64,000 nt of DNA. Source: Blastomyces gilchristii SLH14081 (Eukaryota > Ascomycota > Eurotiomycetes > Onygenales > Ajellomycetaceae). Made by a program: the position numbers and the translations under genes. Position 1 is the first letter of the stretch, and every line of letters begins with the position of its first letter. Below the pieces are notes generated by a model. It was not told the DNA's origin and searched no databases. It saw only the letters and a program-made list of their open reading frames with translations. This document shows, piece after piece, positions 1 to 11,162 of the stretch. The DNA lies in contig NW_003101654.1 in the NCBI RefSeq assembly GCF_000003855.2, positions 34,407 to 98,406 of the forward strand. Direction: 5' to 3'.

Positions 1-167
1 TTACTCTGTATCAAAGTTTAATTCTTGAAGAAGTACAAAGTCAACTTTTTATTCAAATGCAATCTGAAGACAAGAATAAATGCAATTTGAGTTTATATTC
101 ACATTATTTTATATAAATTTGATTTTTGAAGAGTTTTTAAACTTTTTTTGTTGTTTTTATTGTATAT

Positions 168-1804
168 TCATACTAAAAGAGAGTGAAGATAGAGTAGAAT
201 CTAATCACTATTATCAGATAGTAGATTATAACTATTTTAAAAGGCAGGAATCTCAACTGCTTGCATTCTATCTAGTTTATTATCAGAGTCATTTCTCAAT
301 TCTCTAATCTTAACAGATGTTTAAGAATTCAAATTCTGTTTATATTTAGCTGAAGAATTGAAGTTCAAAGATTTAGATAGTTAAGAGTTTCTTCTTTTTA
401 AGCTTATAGCTGCAGATTTACTGATTTGACTTTTCTGTTCAGTTTTAGATTTGTTTTGAGCTTCATCTTTTCTTCAGTTCTTCTGAGTTCTTGAAGTAAA
501 TACACATTCTTTTGAGTTAGATGCATGTTTTTCTTTACAATTGAAGCACTTAAGTAGAGTATATTGATATATTTCATCTCTTTTTGAGCATGTTTCATAT
601 TTATACTCACTACTTTTGTAATCTCTAGTATAGAATGTATATTTTGAGTCTCTGAAATAAGAGATTGTAAAGTGTTCATATCTTTGACAGTTTGAACACT
701 GTGTTTGAGCTTTGAGATTCATTCTTGAGTCTTTGTATTCATGAACTCTTATTTTCAAACCTGTCACTCTTACTTCAGAGATTCTTGATTGTTCAAGTAT
801 CTTTATATATACTAGAACAGAGACATTTCTTCTACTCTGTCAGAACTCAACTGAATTAAGTTATACAGACTCTTTTCTCAGTTGAATAGAATTATATTCT
901 TCTAATTCAATGTTGAGAAGTAGCATTTCTTTCTCACAGTCAAAAACTTTAACTAAAATATTATGAAGAATGACTTTGTCTCACTTTTCATCTCTCTCAG
1001 ATAGAATTATTGTATTCAGTAAAGATTCTATTACTGATTTTCAGAGATTCTTATTCTGAATGAGGAATTCTGCACTGAATTCAGACATTGTAGTCAAAAT
1101 AATGAAATTTTCAATGAAAGATGACTCAATTGAAGCTATAACTGATTTTTAAACTTTAATATCAGTTATTAACTGAGAAAAGAACTGCTGATTAATTTCA
1201 TTTCTAATTCTGAAAATAACATTTGAGTTCAGCTTGTTTCTTTGCAAGATCTTGTGATTTAAGACTTTAAAAATAAGTCTTCTATTTCTGAAGATTTGAA
1301 AGTTCTCCTCTTTTTGCATTTTTTTCTCATCTTTTCTATGAACAGAGATATGAGTAATAATCTGCTCAGTTTTCTCAGAATTTTAAGCAGGTTTTGAAAT
1401 AGCAGGTTTAGAGACAGCAGATTCTGCTACTTGAACATATATTTACTTCTGATTATTTACTTCTGATTTAAAGAAGAAGATAAAGAAGTAGAAGATAAGA
1501 AAGAGTCAGTGACTATACTAGAAGATTTCAATGTTTTTTAAATTGTATTTAAAATTTCAAATTTGAACTTGATCATCTCTTGTAGTTATCTAATCTGACT
1601 ATGAAGAATTAACAGATCTTCTTCATTCTTCTCACTCAGATACTGCTTTTCAAGAATTTTGCTTGCTTTTTCAAGTCTCTGTATTTTAAGAACTTGATAT
1701 TTCTCTATTTCTTCCTTCTTTCTTATCATTAGAATTTCAATCTCAGAAACAGTATCTGAGAAAACATTTTTTTTCATATTAACTGAGTATACTCTTGAAC
1801 TCAT
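168..1804 (-). pseudogene. LINE L1 ORF1 (gag-like, zinc knuckles), degenerate
   Basis: ORF1 is the RNA-binding chaperone of I/Tad-type LINEs. The start at 1804 (MSSRVYSVN...) aligns with L4 and with the mutated start of L2; another in-frame ATG lies at 1813. The first ~75 residues are charged and coiled-coil-like. The C-terminal part (474-767) has a CSNC...H zinc knuckle with its last Cys read as Tyr, then CFNCKEKH-x6-C. The frame is interrupted by TGA, TAA and TAG. Its last codon overlaps the ORF2 ATG (169-171) in an ATGA arrangement, as in L2. Function is inferred from family architecture; the protein cannot be made. Confidence 0.82.
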
Positions 1805-2877
1805 TTTACTCACTCAATGAAAAGTTGATCAGACTATTTCAATTAAGAGATTTATCAATCTATTTTCAAATGAAAAGTTGATCAGACTGTTTCAATTGAG
1901 AGATTTATTAGTCTATTTTCAATTGAAAAGTTGATTAGACTGCTTCAAAAGAAGAATGAAAGACTTTTATGTATAAAATACCTGATTTTTTTCACACTAG
2001 TTTAGTAACTAGATTAGATTTTTGAAGAGAATCTAATAAACTAAAATTAATTTTTAAGATAAATTAATAAAATATTTACAAACTCTTTCTTAAAATATAG
2101 TGAGAAAAAGTATGATATCAATTAATAATAAATCAGATAATATGACAGTTTTTGAGAGAAAAACTAATAAAAAATAAGTTAATTTTTTACAGAGAAATTG
2201 ATTAAAACTATTCACTTTTATTTTAAATTATTCAATTCTTCTCACACAATAAGTATATAACTCAAATCAGTTAATAAAAAGTATAAAAGAGAATTAAGTA
2301 TTAATAAAAACTCTTCAGTCACTGAAAAAGTAATTCTTATTTAAAAGAATATGAAATTATGACAGAAAATAACTCTATTTTTAATTCTTTATAAGAATAT
2401 TGTATAAAATCCAGAGAAAAATATCTTACTTTTTCAAGAGAAGTAAAAAACTAATTCTAAGATTTTTTTTTTGCATTAACTGCTGCAGAAGAATGAGATA
2501 GAAACTGCTAAAATATGTACTACTGTATACTCTCTATCAAGACTTTCTCTCTTCAGAGTCTTAATATTATAGAGAATATAAGTCTGTTTCTATATAATAA
2601 TATAAATATTATCAGCAGAATGTAGAGGAACTGATTATTTATATCTTAAAATAGAAGACTTTGTCAATAATTATATCAATATAGAGTTAATTCTTAAATT
2701 CAATAGAAATCTAGTATTGCTGTTCTCAATCTCTTACAGAATCTATTAAATATTGAGATATTAAAACTAGATTTAATATATCTCACTGTGCAGAGATCAA
2801 AGGCTCAGTCAGATCTTGAAATATACTGATTTTATAGTTATCATATCTGCTGATTATGTATCAAATACAGTTACTGA

Positions 2878-3203
2878 GGTATTTCTTTGTATTTTTCTGC
2901 CAGAGATGAGCCAGATTGAAAGGGGCGGTACAGGGGTGAGACTTGGTGTTAATGTCTTCATACATCAAAGATAGACAGAGTTTTCATGAGAGATGCACTT
3001 CAGATATGTCTGTTAATTATGTGCTTGATACTATTGTCAAGGTATCTTTTTGTATTTTTCTGCCAGAGATGAGCCAGATTGGAAAGGGCAGTACATGAGT
3101 GAGACTTGGCATTGATGTTTTGAAACATCAAAGATAGACAGGGTTTTCGCGGAAGTTGCTTCACAGATATCTCCACAATTACAGATCTGAGATCCTTCAA
3201 AAT
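2878..3203 (-). repeat. Tandem ~163-bp units in LINE L1 5' leader
   Basis: The motif GGTAT(t/c)T...TTTGTATTTTTCTGCC followed by AGAGATGAGCCAGATT occurs at 2878 and again at 3041, a period of 163 bp. Each unit ends near ACATCAAAGATAGACAG. The same two-unit array is present in L2, L3 and L4 (spacing about 155 bp in L4). It resembles the promoter monomers of other LINEs; a promoter role is inferred. Confidence 0.75.
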
Positions 3204-3239
3204 CAAGAAGATTGATGCATATGACTAGATCTCCTCATC

Positions 3240-3467
3240 TTACAATGTGTATGGAAATTTGGTCCAGGGTTGTGGTGTGATAGGAGTGAACAGGGGATAA
3301 TCCCGCACAGGAGTTTTGAACAATGTCTGGTTGACATTTGGCTGGATAACTTCACCACCACACGGGGTATGTGGTCGGCGATGGGGTCAAAATGCTCGTA
3401 TGATTGCGGGCTTTTCGATGGATCTATCGGCGGTTTCTTACTCGAAAGATCGAGCGAGTTCGTGGTG
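3240..3467 (-). promoter_or_regulatory. GC-rich 5' terminus of LINE L1
   Basis: About 230 bp at the LINE 5' end are rich in GGGG, CCC and CpG (for example CGATGGGGTC, CGATGGATCTATCGGCGG, GATCGAGCGAG). The adjoining body has almost none. The same block is preserved in L2 (11163-11400) and L4 (50060-50291). Long open frames run through it on both strands, which I attribute to base composition. It is where an internal LINE promoter would lie; that role is inferred. Confidence 0.55.
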
Positions 3468-3926
3468 CATCTTCTGATGCTATATATAAAATGAAGATAG
3501 AAGTTATTGTTACAGATATAATAGAAATAATAAAAGTAAGAGAAGCAGTAAGTATATAAAATTCTGACTTTCTTCAGCTGCTTAGCACAGTACAGATATA
3601 TAATAATACTGATCAGAGACTGCACTGAAGCCTTCTCACACAGAGAAGATAAAGAAATTATAAGACTCTGTAGACTTAACTTAGCAGCATTCTGAGCAGA
3701 GCTCAGATATACTATAAAAGAGAAACTACAAATTGAACTCTTTTGAGCTGCTATCTCTTAAATCAAGCTCTCTCTGAGATTCTCTCTGAATGACTACACA
3801 GGGTTATATATTACTGTGTTGATTGAAAGAGAAGACAGTATTACAATGACAGTGAGAGAAGTAGAGAAAGAATTGAATACTGTTGAACTCACTAGCAGAA
3901 GAGATGACATCTCACTACAAGGTATA

Positions 3927-3953
3927 ACGTGACTCACCACTCAACGAACTCAT
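3927..3953 (+). repeat. Left terminal inverted repeat of pogo element
   Basis: 27 bp matching the reverse complement of 6206-6232 with a few C/T differences. TA lies immediately outside. Confidence 0.88.
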
Positions 3954-4016
3954 TCACTCAATGAACTGCTATTTTTTCCATGAATCTCTGCAACTCTTCA
4001 ACTTCAACCACTCATC

Positions 4017-6037
4017 ATGCTACTCAATGAAGTCATTATGAAGCAAGCAATCACTCAATTGAATCAATAATTGCTTCCTAAATATGCTGCAGTTGCAAAG
4101 GAATTCAGAATCAATCATGTTATCTTGATACAGCAGTTCAAAGATCAACACATCTTCAGAACAGAGACAACATCAACTTACTATCAGAATCTCACAAATA
4201 CTGAAGAACAACATCTTCTATTTCATATTAATCAGTTATTCAATCACAGCTTCTCTGTAACATCTCAAATACTGTGCAATTTGATATTTAAGATCACTAA
4301 GATATAAGTAGAAATCAACTGAGTGTCTTACTTTTGTGAGTAGTATAAAACAAAGATCAAGAGCATCTATCTTCATGCTCTGAATCCAAAGAGAAAACAG
4401 ATAAATAATAGCTACTATTTTGAACAATTCTTTATTCTTATAATTGCAGTTTTTTTGCTTCTTTTTATATATAATTTTATGAGCTTTTTACTAACTTTTA
4501 TTGAATAGTTGCAGAAGAAGATCAAGCAGTATAATATTCTATCTCAGAATATCTACAATTTCAATGAAAAAGGCTTTCTTCTTGATCTTCTTTGTATCCT
4601 CAAGTGAATTGTTTTCATAGAAGCTCTTAAATGAAAGCATACAATTAAAGCAGTACAGAATGATAGTAGAGAATTCATTTCTCTGCTTACTGATATTTAT
4701 ACAGATAAAACTACAATTTCATCTGCACTCATTTATCATGAGAAATCAAGAGATATGCAAGATACATGACTTGAAGATTTTAATTCTAAAAAGAATCAAA
4801 CATACTTTGCTGCTTCAGAAAATGAATGAAGTAATGATAAATATGAATTAATCTGGCTGAAACAGGTGTTTAATCCTCATACAAAGTAAAAAGCAAGAAA
4901 TCATTATCATCTGCTTATATTAGATGATCATTCATCTTATATAAATATGACATTCATTGATTACACAGATCAGAATTGAATTTTACTCACTATTCTTTCT
5001 TCTCACTCTACACACTGTTTACAGTCACTAGATGTTGAAATATTTGACTCACTTGCAAAGACATATTCAGATCAACTAGATTTCTATACATGTTCTGACT
5101 AGGGCTTTATTCAGATTATAAAGCAAGATTTTGATGATTATTTCATGCTGCATGAGAAATCTCTACAACTGCAAAAAATATGAAATCTGTCTTTATAATC
5201 ACTGATATACATTCTATAGATTATACCTGCATTCTTGAAAAGATTCAATCATGTTCACTTACATCTTCAGAACTGCTTCAGCAGCATACATCTACATCTA
5301 TACAAGCTTTGCAAGGCCTGATAAAGCAGACAAATCAATATCATCACTGACTTTCAGCTGATATTAAAAAAATTCTCTGTACTGAGAAGAATATTGCTCT
5401 GAACAGAGAGATTCTCTTAATAGAGAATAGAAATCTTCAGACTGCTCTAAATAATGAGAGAAAACAATGCAAATGAGATAAATATATAAGATTGCTTAAT
5501 TCATCAAATTTCTCACTTGCTCAATTCTTTTCTCCCACTAAGGTGCAGACTGCAAGAGAGTAAGCAGATGCTAATGAAGCTGCAAAAATCAATGATCAGG
5601 CATGTAAGAAGAATATGAAGCTTCAACAAGTGATTCTTCATGAGCAAAAGCATATAGAGCTCATGAAGTGAAAGAAACAATATGAGAAGCAATGATTAGA
5701 AGCTGCTCAACATCATGAGAAGGCCAAAGCTGCAGCTGCAGCTAAACATCTTATAGAGAAGCAACAGTGAGATGAACAGAAGCTTTAACTGTAAAAAGAG
5801 AAGAAAAAATGTGCTGCTAAATGTCATGAAGCACAGTTAGTAAATCAGATATTCACAGACATCTCAAAGAGATCTATAAGAAGATCAACAGTATGCTTAA
5901 AATACTGTAGAAGCTCTATACAATCTTCTGAAAGTAGTAATAAGTGTCACACACAGACCTCTCTGATGAAATTAAATAATATTTCTTCTCTAACATCTTC
6001 TACACTGCAATTCAATTCAATCATTTCAAAACCATAA
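4017..6037 (+). pseudogene. Pogo/Fot1-type transposase, degenerate
   Basis: DDE transposase that would bind the TIRs and catalyse cut-and-paste. From 4017 the frame shows a psq/CENP-B helix-turn-helix N-terminus (LPKYAAVAKEFRINHV), then the NWVS...YKTKIKSIYLHAL region. The DDE core follows: first Asp as Asn (NFNEKGF, codon 4563), second Asp in LDDHSS (4923), third in SLDVEIF (5031), 35 residues between the last two. The C-terminus is a Lys/Ala/Glu-rich coiled coil, typical of fungal pogo proteins. Stops replace several Trp and Gln codons, and the frame changes between 5031 and 5400. The Asp-to-Asn change and the stops make it inactive. Confidence 0.87.
4449..4508 (+). other. Probable spliceosomal intron in pogo transposase
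   Basis: 60 nt starting GTTTTTTTGC and ending TGAATAG. A perfect TACTAAC branch site lies at 4489-4495, 13 nt before the 3' AG. It separates ...YYFEQFFIL and KKIKQYNIL, which are nearly adjacent in pogo transposases. The length is a multiple of three, so the frame alone does not prove splicing. Confidence 0.55.
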
Positions 6038-6205
6038 GTTTCATGTTTCAGGCAGATTATTAGACCAAGCAATCATTCTCTGAATTAATCATATATATTT
6101 ATATGATGTATTCTGCATATAGTTTTAATGTTTAATAAATAATATTAATATCTTATTGCATTGTTATGCCATGGTTGAAAATTAACAGCTCTATAGAGTG
6201 CTTTT

Positions 6206-6232
6206 TGAAGTTCGTTGAGTGATGAGTTACGT
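6206..6232 (-). repeat. Right terminal inverted repeat of pogo element
   Basis: Partner of 3927-3953. It ends GAGTTACGT and is followed by the TA target duplication at 6233-6234. Confidence 0.88.
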
Positions 6233-7405
6233 TAACTGCTACTGCAGCAGTTACAAAAAATGCACACAAAGAGAAAGAAGATGTAGTAATGAAAGTAATA
6301 CTTTTACAGTCTATCAATACTACTGTCTCTATCTTAAACATGACTTTCTTGACAGTTACAGAAGCTGCAGCTGCATCACAAAGACATTTACTACTCACTA
6401 GAAAACATCAGAATAAGTCTCTTATTATCTTTTAAGAATGATACTCTTATGCACTTACTATTACAGATGAGAGAAGAAGGAAAAAATGTATAACAGAGAA
6501 AGAGAATCTTTTCAAAAAATTCTACTACTACTATTAACTTTGTCTCCAAAATATATCACTTTTGTAACGAATTTTATATACAGGATGAGAATATAACAAG
6601 ATATCTGTAAGTCACTTATTAACTATATTTTTCACATTTTAAGTTAGTATATAAGAAATACACTTATCACATGTTTAATTTGAATAGAGATGAGAAAAAG
6701 AAGATCTACACAGTTACCAGAGAAACTGATCTATTTCTTTGTATCACACACAGTATATATACTATTAAATTGATTAATAACTATTACTATATAATAAAGA
6801 TAATTTCTAATTCAGTAATCTTGAGAGTATTGAGACTATATTCTTAAAGAGAAGAGTATTATTATATCTCTGACTGTGTTAAGACTCTGTTGTAATTTCA
6901 CATGACTCATCACTTCTCTATGAATAATTTCATTCATTTCACAGATCATTTAAACTGGTTTTTAATCACTCTATGATATTATTTAAATGTAATATAGAAA
7001 GATCTGATTGATTAATATAAGAATCTCACTTCTATATAAGATCAGCAGATTACTTCTTTCATAATAGTAAGATGCTGCTGAGGTATCACTTCATGTATTC
7101 TTACTCATAGAATAGAAAGAGAGTATTCACCCATTATCTATATTGAATAGCTAGATGCTGACTTCTGATCAAAGAAGCCAGTGATTCATTTTTCTTCTAC
7201 TGATAATAGATACAAGAGTTACTGCATTTCTCATACAATCTTCTTAGCATACTAAGTACTATATCTATGATATTCTCACAATAACCCTGTAGCTCACAAG
7301 CTCACTATTCAAGCAAGATAGTCAAGCTCACTCATAGAGCTTCTCAAACAACTACCTCTATGTGATGCCACTGACTAGCAACCGCTTCGGTTCCGCCACG
7401 TTACA

Positions 7406-7916
7406 GAATGAATTCTTCTTATTTTCATTCTTCAATATGTCTGTAAGAGTTAAGAAGATTCTCATAAATACAAAGATAAATCATGTATAGAAATTCACAA
7501 AGCTTAGAAAGATCTGAATCTCATGAATACTAGTTAATTCTAATCATAATAGAGTAGCCTTAACTTATAAAGATTTCATCCGAATATTATCTGCAGTAAT
7601 TACATATTCTAGGAAATTAATTCAGCAGACACTGAAGTTGTATTTTATAAGCTTAACATACAGTTCTATCTTATCTAAGACTCTTAACACAGTTTATACA
7701 TACTTAGTGTGTTCTTTCTTCTTTACAGAGTACATGATCACATCATTCAGATATATTATTATGAAGACATTCAGATATATATGAAGTGTTTTATTAATAA
7801 AAGACTGAAATATCTCAGAGATATTAGTCAAATCATAAGACATTACTAGATATTCAAATAATTTCAGCACAGTTCTAAAGACAGTCTTTTATTCATTTTC
7901 AGACTGTATTCACAGC
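7406..7916 (-). pseudogene. Gypsy-2 reverse transcriptase fragment (minus)
   Basis: Reverse-complement reading matches the Gypsy-2 RT at about 26815-27310 base for base over several hundred bp. It includes the degenerate catalytic motif YLNDV (near 7740, from YxDD) and the downstream EFLGY-like block. It is joined directly to the LTR at 7405, implying deletion of RNase H and integrase. Its upstream side ends at a MITE-like insertion (7917). Confidence 0.75.
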
Positions 7917-8280
7917 TAGACTGACCGTGTGACTGTGTCTGAGACCAGGATCAAACTTTACAGTTATTATATTGTCTAAAAGCATTACTTCTGATTATGA
8001 TTTGTGTTCATTACATTGATTTCAAATCACATTATTTCAAATATTAAAGGTTTCAGATTCACTTTTCAAATAAAAATCTAGTCTCAGATAAAGAATATGT
8101 TTGAATTCTTAGTCACATTTTCATTCTGATTTCATTATTGAGAATGACATTAAATGAGACTATAAAATCATTTCTCACTTATATAATATCATAACATAGT
8201 GCTCATTTATTGAAAATTCAATAGAGAGTGTTATTAAATATCATTACTTTTCTAAACACAGATTATAATTCATATAATTT
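7917..8280 (+). mobile_element. Diverged or truncated member of the TAGACTG MITE family
   Basis: Starts TAGACTGACCGTGTGACTGTG with GAGACCAGGATCA after it, matching the 5' end of MITE copies A-C. Weaker similarity reappears near 8145 (GAATGACATTAAATGAGACT). The interior is otherwise different and I cannot find the CAGTCTA 3' end or a matching 8-bp duplication, so the right boundary is approximate. It lies inside the Gypsy-2 RT relic. Confidence 0.5.
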
Positions 8281-8282
8281 GA

Positions 8283-8430
8283 ATTATAAAAAAAATATAA
8301 AATATAAAAAACAACAAAAAATAAAAAGTAAAACAAAAACAAGAAAAAATCACAATGAAAAAAAAAATGAAAGAAAAGAAAATGAAAGAAAAATAAAAAA
8401 ATAAAAAATAAAGATAAAAAAAAATCAAGA
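8283..8430 (+). repeat. A-rich low-complexity tract
   Basis: Almost pure A with scattered T, G and C (AAAAAAATATAAAATATAAA and similar). It could be a decayed tail or slippage product. No coding content. Confidence 0.8.
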
Positions 8431-9539
8431 TCACAGAGTTACAGCACTTGTAAAATACTCACTTCTCAGAGTCTTTACAATATTTATTATCAACTGTGTA
8501 TCTCTCACAGTGAGAGTAACACAGTTATAATAAATCATTATCTTAATATTATCTAATAAATAATCAGTATATATCTGTATAAATGTGAATAATTAGAAAA
8601 TATACACTTAAAAAGTGTGATCAGAGTGAACTCTGCTGCTACTTGAATAATATTAAGAATATAATACTGAAATTGATGATTCTTTTCATTGATTGTATAG
8701 ATAAGACATGCAAAGATGATCTTGAGAAATATAAAATTTCTCACTTTTATTTCTCAACTTCTGATAAAAATGAATCTCACAGAGAGACTGTATTTTCATG
8801 ATATCAGAGACTGAGTGTTATTAAAAAGTATTACTTTGATATAATACACATGTACTTACTGCAGCAATTCACTCTCTGTGTATATAACTGAGAATTGCAG
8901 CTTTTTCACACTGTAGAACTCTCTCTGAGATGCTGCTACTGATTTGTAACTCACACAGTCTCTCAGTTCAGCATGTACTGTGTATATAAGGTTCTGTGTG
9001 CTGAGACTGTGTTGATCATTATGACCTGATATGATACTCACTTTTCACAGGTCATGTTTTATTTGAGAAGAGGAAAGAAAGATGTGACTGTTATTTTATT
9101 AAGAAGAGAATGAATAATTAGTATTATTAAATATAATTTAATTCATCTGTATTTAAAATTTGATTGATCTATATTCTTTAATTTAAGAGTTTCTAAGAGT
9201 GTTTTAACAGTTTTCATATCAGCTTGAACTTAGTGATGAATTGAAGAAGAAGAGAAAAGAGAGAAGAAAGAAATGAGAATAACTTATGTTTATAATATGA
9301 AAATAGAGAATCACTGTAATTATTCTCTCTAGTAACAAAGATCTGTTTTCTGCATGTATTTCTGATATTGATTATATAATAACTGTATACAAAGAATATC
9401 AATAGTGTATGCATTGAATGAAGATAATGTTGCTATATAACACTGTAGCTGTTTCTGTACATCTCTGAAAGCTGTTAATAGTTTCTTAATCTCTTTATAT
9501 TTGATAAGTTAATAATATATTCTGATGTACTTCTTCTTT
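8431..9539. other. AT-rich stretch without an assignable gene
   Basis: Short frames only, none resembling a known family. The sequence TCTGTGTATATAA / ACTGTGTATATAA occurs twice (about 8875 and 8968) and looks TATA-like, but no gene can be tied to it. 9100-9500 is plain AT-rich DNA. Confidence 0.5.
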
Positions 9540-9605
9540 CATCATCATCATCATTATCATTATCATTATTATTATCATTATTATCATCATTATTATCATA
9601 TCATT
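9540..9605 (+). repeat. (ATC/ATT)n trinucleotide microsatellite
   Basis: Interrupted run of CATCATCATCATTATCATTATC type repeats. On the plus strand it would read as poly-His/Tyr, but no supporting gene is visible. Confidence 0.9.
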
Positions 9606-9702
9606 GCTAGCTGTCTTCTCTGTCTTCACTTCTCTTCAACACTTATTAAAATCAATTATATTATCTCTCTTCAAATATTCTGCAGTTCTGTGAATCATCA
9701 AG

Positions 9703-10464
9703 ATGCATGAGCACTAACACAGATTAAAGAGAGAGAAGAAGAAGGCATTCAAGCACAGAGAGACAGATCACAAGATACATTATAATGTCTTGAAGATACT
9801 CTGTAAGAGAGTGAAATGATATCAATTTCAAGTAAGACTTCTGATAGATTTAGACTGAACTAAGTATAGAAATAATGCAGATAATGCTGCCTGTGAGAGA
9901 TTGAAAAAGAAGATAGTGAAGAGTCTTATACAGCAGCAGTGAGATCAGAAGAAGTTCTGAGAATGATTTAAGACTAAGATGAAGAGAGAAAGAGAGAAGA
10001 AGAGTATTACTATAAATAAGTAGCAGCAGAAGAAGATTGAGAAGATATTAAAGTAAGAGATAAAGAAGTCAAAACTGATAAGTTTTTTGTTAAGAGATAA
10101 TGATTTTTGATAACACTTCTGTTCTCTAATTGATTAGCAGAACCTGACAGAGAAGAAGGGAATTAAGGCCTTGTTCAGATCTTGAATGCACTTCATAATT
10201 CAGAACATTGAGAAGACAGTTCTACTCTCTGAACATATCAATCTGCTTACTGCTGAAATGAAACCTGAGACAGTAGATCAGGAAATGCGTGATTTTGAGA
10301 TACAGATTAATCTGACTGAGAGAAAGCAGTGAGAACACTTCTCTGAGAAGACAGTGAAGAGAGATTTTAAGATGATTATCATCTCAGATGAGAAGGAGAA
10401 GAAGAAGAATAAGAATAAGAAGTGAATTATAAAGAATGAGAAAGAGAAGAAAGATAATGAGTAG
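9703..10464 (+). pseudogene. Unassigned 253-codon coding relic, Lys-rich
   Basis: One frame runs from ATG 9703 to TAG 10464 without net frameshift, interrupted only by substitution-type stops. Most are TGA where Trp would fit (KVKxYQF, DLDxTKY, FxExFK); a few are TAA/TAG where Gln would fit. The conceptual product is basic, with a Lys/Arg/Glu-rich coiled-coil-like middle (CERLKKKIVKSLIQQQ), a more ordinary second half (NLTEKKGIKALFRS) and a Lys-rich tail. I recognise no domain. A transposon-encoded protein or a captured gene are both possible. Retention of one frame argues that it was once translated. Confidence 0.5.
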
Positions 10465-11162
10465 AAAAAGTTTTTTTCTTTTTATATTAGTTAGTTATAA
10501 GTTTATAACTATTAGTTAATAATTGAAATTAATTTTAAGTGTTCAAAAATTATTGTACAAGTTGTAATCAATTATCAATATCAGGAATAATATATATATA
10601 TATATTTAACTATCATGATTCACAGATCACTATAATGTATAGATATCAACATTTTTTCAACATTGATATTCATAATATTAAGATATTTTTAATGATATCA
10701 TCTGATAATATAATTTGATAATACTCTCTTTCACAATATTAATATATTTCAAGAAATATGACAGAGAATAATCAAGATTGTTTATTTACTTTTATACATT
10801 AATGATATTAAATCTGAGTTAGTACTAAAATTATAACTAAGCTAAGAAAGAAGTTTATTTTCTCTTATATTAATTCTTCTTACACACATCAGTGATCAGT
10901 TATTGAAAATAAATTATCATCTTTCTCAAATTATTATCATATCTTCTGATTTCACTTCTTTCACTTCTTTTACTTCTATTGAAGATTCAAAACTCTTCAA
11001 GAAATCACTGTAAATCACAAAGTCTATATTATTTATAATTCAACACAGAATGCTCTCTTTCAATCATGATAAATAATCACTTCATTCTTCATATCTAATT
11101 CTAGGTCATAAAATTTATGAAAAACTCAACACAAATACTGAGATAAACTAAGACCAGACACA
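10465..11162. other. AT-rich spacer left of LINE L2
   Basis: Short TA repeats (near 10588), TTAGTTAT-like repeats and unassignable short frames. I see no gene or element boundary other than the start of L2 at its right edge. Confidence 0.5.

Larger units (their letters stand above)
1..3467 (-). mobile_element. LINE copy L1 (Tad1/I-like), cut by the window edge
   Basis: Minus-strand non-LTR retrotransposon. From right to left it shows the GC-rich 5' end, a long 5' leader, ORF1 and the first ~57 codons of ORF2; the rest lies beyond base 1. Collinear copies are L2 (11163-18787, opposite strand) and L4 (42688-50291), which supply the full structure. The 5' end stops at ...TTCGTGGTG (3467), about 24 bp short of L4, so the copy is slightly 5'-truncated. 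No target duplication can be tested because the 3' end is missing. ORF1 carries several in-frame stops, so the copy is dead. Confidence 0.88.
3927..6232 (+). mobile_element. Complete Fot1/pogo-type DNA transposon, 2306 bp
   Basis: The element is bounded by near-perfect terminal inverted repeats: left ACGTGACTCACCACTCAACG and on to 3953, right ACGTAACTCATCACTCAACG on the opposite strand (6206-6232). It is flanked by TA duplications at 3925-3926 and 6233-6234. TA targeting and ACGT-starting ends fit Tc1/mariner-pogo elements. It sits in the Gypsy-2 LTR and is therefore younger than it. Its single transposase gene is defective. Confidence 0.9.
3468..7405 (-). mobile_element. Gypsy-2 long terminal repeat (minus), split by a pogo element
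   Basis: Reading leftward, the LTR starts at 7405 with TGTAACGTGGCGGAACC and runs to 6233. It resumes at 3926 after the pogo insertion and continues into sequence of unclear limit up to the LINE at 3467. Bases 6320-7405 are the inverted homologue of 28701-29760, which follows Gypsy-2 pol on the plus strand. Here the LTR directly abuts RT sequence (7406 onward), so the rest of pol has been lost by internal deletion. The outer LTR end cannot be fixed because the plus copy is truncated. Confidence 0.6.

Noticed and set aside
9525..9710. His/Tyr-rich 61-codon protein
   Set aside because: Translation of the (ATC/ATT)n microsatellite; no coding support.
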